Below are positions 30,535-41,250 of a DNA stretch of 64,000 bases, piece by piece (the stretch's first letter is position 1; each line of letters opens with the position of its first letter). The DNA is from Nectonema munidae (lineage: Eukaryota; Nematomorpha; Nectonematoida; Nectonematidae): positions 248,001 through 312,000 of the forward strand of contig JAUIRK010000106.1 in NCBI GenBank assembly GCA_030549495.1, given 5' to 3'. The notes under the pieces were generated by a model, which saw only the letters and a program-made list of their open reading frames with translations, had not been told where the DNA came from and searched no databases. A program made the translations under genes and the position numbers.

Positions 30535-32770
30535 TAGGGGTGCACCGAATAGTGAAATTTATTATTCGGACGGATACCGGATAGGTTTAATAGTTTAATA
30601 GTATCCGGCCGGATAGTTCAACCGGATAATATTTACTAAAAGTGAATGACTTTCATGTTAGAAGAGCATAGTAACTACTTCTTATTCATAATATTACTCA
30701 ACATTATCAGTATGCGATTTGATATTTGTATTTAATCATATTCTCATTAATCATCATCACTATTTAATGCATACATACACAATGTAGGCATTAAAAAGCC
30801 CAAGTCATTCAGCACGTCACCTTTGCACAACAACGCGAAAGTTTCGCATCACAAAGTATACCAGAAAGCAAAACAAGGAATGCTTCAGAACAAAACCACA
30901 CGAGAGTCCTCTGAAGAATATGATGAATCCAAGAATATCCCGCCTAGAGAAAGAAAATGGTACAATTGTCTTTACAAAAAACTTTCGATAAAAAAAGTTA
31001 CATTAATGATACTAGAGCTAAAAAAATTCATAAAAAGATTCTTCTCATGATGGCATTGGATAACCAGTCTTTCAGTATGGCCGAAGATGAAGGTTTCATT
31101 GGTCTTATGGCGCATTTAGAGCCACAGTATGTCATACCTAGCAGAAGATTTTTCTCTGACAATGTTTTACCAGACTTCTATAAAGAACTACGAAATGATG
31201 TTGCTGTTGAGGTGTCAAAAGCTGGCCATGTTAGTTTTACATCTGACATTTGGACATGTTCCTCATCTCATGAAACTTTCTTGTCTCTTTCTGCTCACTG
31301 GATCACTGCTGAATATGCACGAAAGAACGCAGTTCTACATGCTTCTCACTTTGCCAACACACATACAGGTGTTAACATTGCTAACCAACTTAAGAGCATG
31401 TGGGAGTGTTGGAATATTGATGCTTCAAGAAGACATGTATTTGTTAGAGGTGGTGCAAAAAATATGTTGCTTGGAAGCAATCTTTCAGAGATCGAGTCTG
31501 TTCAATGTTCAATTCATATCATCCAACTAATCATAAACGATGCCATTCTATCTCAAAAATCTGTGAAAGATGTATTATTAAAAAGCCGTAGGTTGGCTAC
31601 ACACTTCAACCATTCTGCCAAGGGCTGTAGTGAATTCAAGGCTATCCAATTGCAGAATGCAGAAATGGGAAAGTTACCACTTTTACTAGTACAGGATGTT
31701 CCGACTCGTTGGAACAGTAGTGCATATTTAATGTTAAAGCGGCTACAAAAGCTAAAAAGACCTGTGCAGCTATACATCTCTGACCATGATGATCTACCAA
31801 TTTTTTCTTCTTGTGAGTGGCAAATTATTGATCAAATAGTAACCATACTTCTGCTTTTCTTCCAGCTCACTCTTGAAATGAGTGCAGAATCATGTCCTCT
31901 TTCAACCGTCATTCCAAATGTAAGGACTCTAGAAAGATACCTTGAAAAGGCCACCGATAAAGAAGGCATAAAAATGACCAAACAGAAACTCCTGTCTGCA
32001 CTACGTGCTAGGTTTTTCAATGCTTCTGGTTCTGGTCTTGATATCATGAGGAACCCATCATATATGCTGCCGACAATTCTTGATCCACGCTTTAAAGTGC
32101 AGTTTCTCAACGATAAGGCATTTGGAAAAACTTTAATCCTTAACACGTTACTTAAGCACCATAGTTCTGATATTAACAGTGTGGAGACTGTTGATTAATC
32201 TGGTCAACTTACCTGTCAAACTAACAAATTAGTCGAAGATAGAAGCAATGATGATTTCATGGCTTGCTTCGAAGAAATTGCTAGAACACATAAAGATTCA
32301 ACAATAAGTATCTCCAAGAAAGATATCGAAGATGAGGCAGCCAGTGAATTAGAAATCTACCTCCGTATTCCACTTCTTGAAAGAAACAAATGCCCCCTGG
32401 AGTATTGGAAAATGGAAGATAAATTTCCACTGCTTAAAAAACTGACGGCTAAATACCTATGTACGCCTGCATCATCCGTTTACTCTGAGCGTCTTTTTTT
32501 CAGAATACGGCAATATTTTTGAAGAAAAACGCACAAAACTTTTGCTTGAAAAGGGAGAGATGCTTCTGTTCATTCACCACAACGGTAGAAAATTTTTATA
32601 ATAAATGTCATATGATACTTGATTTTATAAAATTTTCATTAGCCATTGAATAAAGAAATGTTTTTTTCACAAATTTATGCAGTTTATATTTTTTAAGATA
32701 ATTATTAATTTATAATATCGGTTTGCAACTTTCCGGCCGGTTATGAGAAATATCCTGCATTAATGCCTCA
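30535..32770 (+). mobile_element. BED-type hAT transposon, nearly complete but inactive
   Basis: The left end TAGGGGTGCACCGAATA is a classic hAT terminus. Inner repeats GGATACCGGATAGG, TATCCGGCCGGATAG and, at the right, TTCCGGCCGGTTATG mark both subterminal regions. The right terminal repeat itself is not found, so the right border at about 32770 is approximate and the end may be lost. The inside holds a BED-finger trace (about 30790-30850, TSPLHNNAKVSHHKVYQK) and a long transposase frame described separately. Confidence 0.8.
30957..32585 (+). pseudogene. hAT transposase, ZBED1/ZBED4-like, broken
   Basis: The open frame 30957-32198 (413 codons) continues in the same frame after one TAA (32196-32198) to about 32500. 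There one extra T in a run of seven T shifts the frame before NIFEEKRTKLLLEKGEMLLF. Seen in order are LDNQSFSMAEDEGFIGLMAH, SFTSDIWTCSS (first catalytic Asp, residue 97), FVRGGAKNML (residues 162-171), CSIHIIQLII, VQDVPTRWNSSAYLML, LDPRFK and KYLCTPASSVYSERLFF (catalytic Glu and dimerisation). The second block in active relatives is ..DNAxNM; here Asp-Asn are Gly-Gly, so the second catalytic Asp is gone. Only two breaks and good sequence retention suggest a fairly young copy. Confidence 0.88.
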
Positions 32771-32779
32771 AAAGAATCA

Positions 32780-33289
32780 TCATAAAAGGAAAATAAAAAA
32801 AATAGCCACTTTAGAGATAATTAGTAAAATATGAATGAACATTTTGCATCTGATTTCTTGAAATTATCACAGTATATATGACGATTCGCTGTACGGGTAA
32901 AAATACAAATCATAGCAAATTCTATAATACATTCAGCAATATATTATGAATTTGGCAAAGCTCGAAAGGCATCACTCGATTTGTCAAGTAACACTAGTCA
33001 AGTTTTTCTAGTGCAATTAACTCTTAATTTTTGAAATCTAATAAAAGGTAAAAAATATGTTTTATATGTGAAGAATTTGATTATAATATCAAGCCATTGC
33101 AAACAAAAGCTAAAAAGTTTTTCATATGTAAAAATTTAGTAAAAGAATGTCAAAATTCCGCTAATTTATTGATTTATTATTAAAATAATATGATTTATTA
33201 ATTTTATGATAGATATGTAACGGTTTCCGTTTATATAACTTGAATAATATTTCAGAGTTATTTAAAAAACTCTTTTTATAAAAAGTGAT
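32780..33289. other. AT-rich, nothing recognised
   Basis: CACTAGTCAAG and TTTCTAGTGCAA near 32990-33020 hint at a small inverted pair, too short to call. Confidence 0.35.
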
Positions 33290-33358
33290 TTTTTGTTTTG
33301 CCCTCTAATGCAATGTTATGCTTCTTAATTGCCCTTTGTTAAAAAGGTTGAGAACACT
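33290..33358. mobile_element. Orphan hAT end
   Basis: Read inverted, AGTGTTCTCAACCTTTTT followed by AACAAAGGGCAATT fits a hAT terminus of the CAGTGKTTCTCAACC type, as at 62786. The partner end was not found. Confidence 0.5.
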
Positions 33359-33669
33359 AGGTCTAAATGTACATTTTTTTTGACATATATAATTAAGGTT
33401 TTCCATAACAATTTTTGGTTTTGATTCGGTAACATAATTGTGTAGAAGTAAATTAGCAATGTAGTTTACTTCCAAAGTGAGCTGCTATAGAGTGATCAGT
33501 ATTATTTGTCACAGCATACATTACAAGTTGAGGAATTAATTTTTTAATAATTTATACGAATCTATACCTCTCATTATGAGATATAAGTATCCTTAGCTGC
33601 CTATTCATTTAAAAAATACCTTTTTTTTTGAAATATTTGAAATTTATTATTTTTACAACACTCATCGGC

Positions 33670-35590
33670 AGCCCGCGCTAACCAAAATCAAAAAGCTCAA
33701 AGGGGCTATACATTATGAAAATACACACTATAAAATTTTACTTTCTAGAAGTAAATTCTATCAACATCGGAAACAAGAGCTAAAGAAGGTCATACAAGTA
33801 AGGTGATGAGGATTAATGATTATAATTAACTATTATAAAACAAAAGTGAAAGAAGAAATCATTTTATTAACAATATATCAATTTTAGAGTAATAAAGCAA
33901 TTTACATGTCAAACATTCAGCCTTCTTGACTTTTCGTTGGAATAGTTCAAAAATTCTTCGAATGTTACTTTTTCGGTAGATTTTCTTGCTTGGGATAGAA
34001 TTACCAAATTTTCTTTTCTTTCGTTTAGCATTGATTGTCGTGAAGGAGTGAAATCTCGGGTAAAAAACTGCTCTCATAGGATGCAGGGCTGATTCTTATT
34101 GTTAGAGCAGCTTGATACTCAAAAAATACTCTTGACACTTTTATAATATATTTATTGAAACCACCAATGTACAAAGAAAAGACTTCTTCACAAGCGCACT
34201 TTATTGGATGTAATTCATTTAAAACATTAGACATTTCAACATCATCAGGGAAATTTTTTCCTTCCATAAAACTTCTGATAACCTAGTTTATTCCTTAAAA
34301 AACAATAATAAAATATTTGAAAAAACACATATATTATTGAAATGCCATATTACCGTACACTGAGAAGATAAAATGTCGTCTGCTTTGATTTCTAAAAGAC
34401 GTCTGTTTGATTTCTAGAATTTTTTAATTAATCAATAAAATTACCTTCATGCCTGGAAAAACCTTTATTTTTTTTCCAACGCATATTTCCAAACCGAATA
34501 GCCGTTGTGAACAAATAGGGAATTAAACTCTTTGTTCCAACTCATTTTGCCAAAATTTCCCCAATAAAAGCAAAAAGAAAAATCCTTTTGCACAGAATAT
34601 TCCAAATGTTCGCTTCCCTGATACCAAGATCTTTGAAAACTCCTCTTCTGCTTGTTAACTGTGTACGTGGCTAACTTCGGTTGAGAAGGTCGAGTTTGTA
34701 TGGTTCCTAAATCTAATTTCAGAATTAAAAAAAAGACTTTAAGCTATAATATAAGTAAACCCGGAAAATTATAATTTTACCTTTTGGTTGGCTATCATAT
34801 TCTTCAGTGTGCAATGAGTCACTCTCAAGTGAAGAACAAGATGTCGATAACTCAAAATCTCTTTCATTATCTGGATGAAAATCTTGAATTAAAATGGCAA
34901 AAATTTCACCTTTATTTCAAAAATTTAAAATTTAAATTATACCATTGGCGAGAAAATAAGATTTCTTATTTAAAACAGAGGCACTGGTGCTTTGAATTAA
35001 AGAAGAGGATGATTCAGAATGATTGGCTTGATTTTTATCCTATTGAGTCTTCCCTTTTTTTCTTATTAATTTAAACATGTTATTTTTAATATTTCTTTTG
35101 ACAAAATTTATTAAAGAATTTCATTTTTTAATGTTATCAATATTAAATCAACTATTTGTTTTTCTTATTAATTTTTAGCAATTACTCAAATAATTAAATT
35201 TAAAAAATTAAAAACGAATACTAATAAATTAAAAGAATATATATTATTATAAAGGAATCACTGTGTAGCAGACTCTTTTTGTGTCATTGGAACAAAGGAG
35301 AGACTTTTTTGATTTTTATTGAAGTTAAAAGAGCTTTTTCTTTTTGATGCTGACATTTTGGTCTGAAGGGAAGGAGGTAGGTAGATAGGTGGAAAATAAA
35401 TTTAAAAAATTGATATTAATTCCATTATTCATCTCTCGTTTTTTGGTGAAAGATGCTTTTTATTGCATTTAATTTTTTAAGGTGGCTTGGAAAATTGAGT
35501 GAAGAGGCTTGGAAAATTGAGGGGGCTCAGATCAAAAAAGGGGAGGAGGCTCAAGCCCCCAAAATAAATAGGGTGAACGGGCCTTGTATC
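33670..35590 (-). mobile_element. TTF-zinc-finger hAT (DUF4371 type), internally deleted
   Basis: Minus-strand frames near 34715-34430 encode LDLGTIQTRPSQPKLA, KQKRSFQRSWY, EHLEYSVQKDFSFCF and SVWKYALEKK. This is the TTF-type N-terminus (D.G.....P.QP.L, R.F...WY, WLEYS..KDA.FCF). At about 34140-34060, AALTIRISPASYESSFLPE corresponds to the C-terminal ALTIPVSSASCERSFSALR block. The catalytic middle is missing, since only about 300 bp lie between. Serine/acid-rich sequence at 35080-34780 would be the start. The ends may be AAGGCCCGTTCACCC (inverted, near 35585) and CGGCAGCCCGCGC near 33665. No intact frame remains. Confidence 0.65.
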
Positions 35591-35599
35591 GTATTGGTT

Positions 35600-38220
35600 G
35601 AAAAAAGCTTTTGTTAAATGGAGTTAACTCAAATAATTATCTCTGTCGAATTTTTAATTAAAGATACTACCTATGTTCTATAAATCTTAAATTTCAATTT
35701 TTTAATGAAAATATATATATAATGTGAGAAAGTTATTAAAAAATTAAAAATTTTCGCAAAACGGTTTAGATAGGTATAGATTATTTTTCTTGTTTTTCCA
35801 ATCTATGTCGAGATTTTACTTCTACGAAAATATCATATTATTGAAGGTTAGGATCGATTACCTATTAGACGGTCTTAATCTTTATTTCCGACTGTGAAGC
35901 ATGGTGATGGAAATAGAAAAAAATAAATAAGATAGATTCATCTCTATAAACAATAGTAGGTATGGGATTATTATCTAAAAAAGTATAAAAAACAATATTA
36001 TACTTTGAACAGTAAAATTTCGGACATATATAGTTAGCACTCCCTATGAAATGGGGAAAGTAAATAATAAATATATGGTGCCAAAAAAAAAGATAATGTT
36101 TAATTATTTTGCACAAAAATTACAAATAATATAATCGATAAAGTAATCATTTTGCTACCTATTTTTGATATCATATCCTTCACTTTTAAATGATATACGC
36201 CATTTCTTAATTATACGCTAGTTTCATATCAATTACTTAATGTCGTCTACTTCTCCCGCCATCAAATTGCCCAAACTATCTTTCAATTTTTGACAGAGAA
36301 ATGTCTTATTTTTTTCCAGTACAATCGGTACCTCATACTTCATTACTTCAACCACTGTATTCTCTTTCCCTTTCTTAGCATATGTCGAAACCACAGAGGT
36401 TTTTCAATCGATTTTAACAAGCAGACTAGTATAGTACTCCTTTTTATTTCATCGTTCTTAATCATGTCTTTCAAAACTCGAGCATCTTCTTTAACATATT
36501 CTTTTCAGTTGTAGAAATCTTATTTCTCTTCTTTCTACCCAACATTCTGCTCTTTTCAGGTCTTACTATTGTGAATATATTTTTGCGTTCAGTCTCACCG
36601 GCATTCTTTTGTAATTTATGGTGGGTTAACTTTTTTCCATTTCATCTCCAAAACCATAAACTATCGACAGTTTCTCTCAATTCTTTCTTTGTGATTTGCC
36701 TACCAATGAACATTGCGTTTACTCTGCTTCGCTAGCATAAATCAAATTTGCTTTGGCTCAACATTTACCACTTTGAGTATCCATTTTTCTAATGTTCTTT
36801 CACCAAGTTCCAATGAATATTCTGACAGTATTATTTTCCTACAATAGTTATAACAATACAAGGTATCGCTTTCCTTATCAAATATCAGAAATAATAAACT
36901 CTTTTTCAATCATTCAGTATAACTTCTATTTTCAATATCAATTTAATTGCCCAGTGATTAAATTTTTAACATTTTACTTTTCGATATTTTATTCCAGATG
37001 TATTCAACACCACTTACCGATGTTCGCTCACCATATCATTAACGGATATTAATCTACAATATTTCAGATTTTTGATTTCTTTCTGCTTAAACAATATTTA
37101 GTCTATTTGAGTTTTCCTCGGTTCACTACAATTAGTAATAGATGTTTGCCCTTTTCCTGTGCTTTATAATACAAAAAGTAGCTGTTTTTGTGCTATATCT
37201 AAAAAACCAGCTATGTTTTACCAACTACATTATCTTCCCCGTGCCAAAAATTTTGTTCAAAATAGCAAATTTTAGCCTCCAATTAACCAACACTTCAAAT
37301 CACAAGGCATAGTAATCTGGAATAATAGTTATTTTCCCCTAGAACGATTACTTTTCCGAACTAAACGAGCTTGTTCTAACACATTCCACTTGTAATAAAC
37401 CATGTTTTCGCTTTTGACTTCTTATTCAACGACCCGGTCATGAGAAGACAGATCTAGAGATTTACTGCCTGAAACTATTTGAGACGCTTGCTTTATATTG
37501 TAAATATTTCTTGAGAATAGGGTCTGTGAAAATCACTTTTTTTATTCTTTTTGAACTTATTTCTGTGTATAATATTAAATAAAATGTGATATTGTATAAT
37601 ATTGATATATTTATTTCAAAAATAAAAACCTATTTATTAAATGTGTCAAACTTGCAAATTGGCAAACAGACATCTATAACTTATATATATATTTGTGTAA
37701 GTAAATGGTTATGAAGAACAACCAAACATTATGTATTAAAAAATGAATTTCGGGTTGTAAAGGCTTTTTAGTGGCATTGTTTCATACAAGATTTCGGTTT
37801 ACTCAAGTACCGCTTTAAACAGTTTTGACTGTACCTGTGTTACATCGTTTTCGCAATGTTTTGAATGTCTATTGCAGATTTTAAACTTTAGACGAGGTGA
37901 GACAAATCCTCTGTTTTCTTGGACATCGGTGTCATAGTCATGGTTAATGGCGGTAAAACTATTGTACGTCCTCAAGAATCACTTTTTCTTGGTAATAATT
38001 AATAAATAATAAATTTCCAGTATAATATTTATTAAATTGAAATCTGTTAAATTATGCATCTTCTTTATGTATGATTTGATAAACAATTCATCTAAGTTAT
38101 AATGAAAAAATGGAATAAAATATTAGAAGTTTTATAACTTCTGAAGTAATAAATTGTAGCTTACTACGAAGTGATTTATATCCTTTTATCTTAAATATAT
38201 TAGTTTCAAAAAATCGATGC
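35600..38220. other. Long AT-rich stretch without confident features
   Basis: T-rich on the plus strand. The minus strand between 36.5 and 36.8 kb has peptides such as REITKKELRETVDSL and HHKLQKNAGETERKN that recall lysine-rich linker parts of LINE proteins, but no catalytic motif is seen. Nothing else could be named. Confidence 0.35.
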
Positions 38221-38227
38221 TCTAGTA

Positions 38228-38331
38228 GACACAATGAAGTGGAGACTTGGAATCATGGCCGCCGACGACCCACACGGAGAAAAGGTGTGGGCCAAGAATA
38301 AAGAAGAAGATGTCTTGCTCGATAGAGTATA
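38228..38331 (+). mobile_element. Possible LINE ORF2 C-terminal remnant
   Basis: A short open frame, VDTMKWRLGIMAADDPHGEK then VWAKNKEEDV and a stop, resembles the DR..WR..I..ADP.G..... tail of RTE/CR1-like LINE proteins. No reverse transcriptase sequence is seen upstream, so the call rests on one motif. Confidence 0.35.
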
Positions 38332-38654
38332 AAATTCGTATTTGTCATTAACGTGGTTCACATGAATCATAACATTTGCAAAGTTTTTAAGATAGAACTA
38401 AATTAAAAATAGAAATGTAACGTGAAAGATTTTTATCGTTGTAGGACAATGTCTTATCTAAACATTCGGATGTTAGCATATTGAAAGAAAAATAATTTAG
38501 AGTATTTTGTAAAAAGGGAAAATTGTTTATTCCAACTACTTCTGTTTAGACAAGTTTGAGTCTATATAAATATAGGTAGGCAAAATAAGAAGACAAATTG
38601 TAGCAAAATATTTTACGTTATTAAAGTCTATAACAGTTTTATTAACCAATTTAA

Positions 38655-38909
38655 CCCATTAAGTCCCAATGTTCCCATTTGGGAACATAAGTAATTTCAT
38701 CTTCGTCTGCTTTTTTCAATGACTTTGAATATAAATCGTCTGCGTTTTTTTAAATATCGTCTGATTTCTATGGTACTTAATGGGTTAAGGCCAAGCAAAG
38801 CAGACGATATCTTAAAAAACGCAGACGATTTATATTCAAAGTCATTGAAAAAAGCAGACGAAGATGAAATTACTTATGTTCCAAAATAGGAACATTGGCT
38901 GTAAATGGG
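38655..38909. mobile_element. piggyBac-like MITE foldback dimer, TTAA at both ends and centre
   Basis: TTAA flanks the element at 38651-38654 and 38910-38913, with ends CCCATTAAG and GTAAATGGG. The left half (38655-38780) and the right half (about 38787-38909) are inverted copies of one another with TTAA between them. Each half matches the single MITE at 49767-49895. Each arm carries an inner palindrome, TGTTCC-N5/6-GGAACA, and GCAGACGA words. It looks like two MITEs joined head to head at a TTAA. Confidence 0.88.
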
Positions 38910-38913
38910 TTAA

Positions 38914-40215
38914 TACGAAAAAATTATTCTATACCCGCAACAGAGCGCCATCTTCTCCCGCTACTTGATATGTCACTGAGTTCAATGGCTTTGTAGTAAG
39001 AATTTTCTTTGTTCAAACCTTCAATCGTTGATTCAAGCTTGCAAAATTTTTTTGTTGAGTCGTTCAATGCATGAATTGTCTTCATCACAAGAGAAGAGTT
39101 AATTAGATTTTCTTATTTTGAAAAATGCAAACACACATTATCTACTTATAAATCCAGTTCCTTCTTGGTAAGACTTAAAATAACATCGCTCACACAATTT
39201 TTCCTGTAGTTATCAAATTAATTTATCCCACCCAGAAAAAGTAATGAGACATACAAAAAGTTAAAATGAACGGTCGTAAAATTGCAGGAAATTGAAAAAA
39301 GTTTATCGAATAGATGTGGCTTTCCCAAACTTTTTTTTTTACCAATTGCATGCTTATTTTGCTCAATTTTATCCCCTACAACAATTTTCCATTAGAATAA
39401 CACAAAACAAATAGCTATCACTGATATAGTTTTCACACTCCAAAGCATTTATACTGAGAGAATTTACGAGTATGCGTATTTTGTGATGAAACCTCAATTC
39501 AATCGCCTCCACAAGGGTGGAAATTTTTCATCAGCAGTACTGCAATTCATTCATCTCCGCTCAAAGATAACTTTCCAGCTATGCATCCAAAGCCCATATA
39601 AAGAATTTTCTTTACACACTTGCTTTTGTTACCACAGATTGAAGTTTACAATCAAGCTTAGTTAGTTCAGGAAACTCTTCCGTTCATGATAATTGAAAAG
39701 ATCGTTTTAGTTTTTCAATGTCTGTTTCAGAAAAAAAATAAACATTCATGTGGTAACCAGTCTTTATTCTAAATATTTACAAAACGCAAAAAATGACCAG
39801 ATTTCTTCATAGGAGACCAAAGGCTTTTTTCTTCATCTTAGCTCTCTTACTCTGGAAAAACATCATACTTTTTGAATTAATCTTCGTTAAAGTATTCGCT
39901 TTTTTATTAAGAGAATCGTAAAATTTACTGCCAAATCATTTAACTAATATATTCGACTTTTTTTAATTAATACTTTAACTAGAGTAGGGGGTTTCTCGAG
40001 CCCATACTAGCGCCTGAATGCGTCTCTGATAATGATGATAATAATAATAATACTAATAAAAATAACAATGATCAATTCTAACTTGCTAGTGATTTAGTTT
40101 ATTGGTAATTATGTTAATATTATCTATTAAGTAAACTAGTTAGTTGATTTGTTAGTTGTTTAGTTATCTAGATGATTAGTTGATTCAGTAAAATGCTTAA
40201 TGATTCTGAAAATTT
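38914..40215. other. AT-rich, nothing recognised
   Basis: Contains a T9 run near 39331 and short ATA/TAA microsatellite at 40027-40070. No coding signal. Confidence 0.4.
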
Positions 40216-40300
40216 GGCGTCGACATTATGTTCTCTTCAAACGGATCTCGACGTTATGATCGTCGACATTTTGTCGACAAACCGAGTTAAAAATTTTGTC
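40216..40300. repeat. Short degenerate array of GTCGACATTATG-like units
   Basis: GCGTCGACATTATG, CTCGACGTTATGATCG, TCGACATTTTGTCGAC and related words recur in about 80 bp. In make-up (CG-containing head plus ATTTTG) it resembles the arrays at 58.3 kb and those bounding the MULE at 48.4-50.3 kb. No partner end was found. Confidence 0.45.
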
Positions 40301-40859
40301 GCTTATTGTCCAATGTCCACCTACTTCTAGCATTTCCGTCGATATCATATTTCTTTCGTGATTTGCTTGTGTCTCACTTTTGTTCCCACTTCATTTTCAA
40401 AAATTTCTGTAGAGTTATCCCTGTTTGCTTGTTTTGCTATTTCTAGAAAGTCTTTAAAAGCAAAATATAGGATTCAAGTAAGTTGACGCTCGCTAATTTA
40501 CCTGACTTGAAGTCCTAAAAAAAATCAGACCCAACACACACGAAATACTAAAAATTTAGCTTCTTGACATCAAAAATTGAAGGCGTGAGATCAATTACAT
40601 CATGAACGAGAAACAAAAAGAAATGTATGTTAAGTTATATAGATTTTAACCATATAAAATGCTTCATCCTATGTGTATTTTCATTTGGCGTACCTTGGAA
40701 TTCCATATTGTCTGAATCTGGTCACACGCTTTGAGAAACACTAGACCAACTAAATTAGTAACCATTTAACTAACTAACAAAATAAAATAAAAATTTTGAT
40801 ATATTTTAATTTTTGAAAGAGAAATGATAAGGAGTGGAAATTTAGGGTCTTTGCCGTTT

Positions 40860-41250
40860 TTCATAATTGAAAAATTATTCTTCCATGGAATCTTTTTCTC
40901 TTTGGTTGTGCTAGACAGATTTCTTCAGTTTCCAAATTAATTTTTTTTTTATACTTTTTACATTTGTTTTCTGAGTATCTTTCTTTTGCTTTTTTGGACT
41001 CTTTCACAACTTCTCCACTTTGGCATGTGAACTTTAATTTATTTTCCTCAGTTAAACTGCCATTTTTTCGAGTTTTACTTCTCTCTTTGGATCGCCTTTA
41101 TTTAGTGCTTCTTCTGTTATCCATGCCTCATTGGATTTCGTTTTCTTCCTCACAACTTTCCTCACTGTTTCTTTTATAATTTCTTTTCCATGTCTCCATT
41201 TATTTTACTTTATTTTCTACTTCAACCCCATGATAGACGGCTTAATATTC
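40860..41250 (-). mobile_element. Possible LINE endonuclease-RT linker remnant
   Basis: The minus strand encodes, in one to two frames, KSNEAWITEEALNKGDPKRE and lysine-rich KKQKKDTQKTN, KSIKKKLIGN. In LINE ORF2 proteins the linker after the endonuclease has a similar W(M/I)T.E.. followed by Lys/Glu-rich sequence. The signal is weak and no catalytic motif accompanies it. Confidence 0.25.

Noticed and set aside
36240-37480. LINE endonuclease or reverse transcriptase on the minus strand
   Set aside because: Some lysine-rich peptides looked suggestive, but no catalytic motif (such as a YADD block or GDxN) could be read in any frame.
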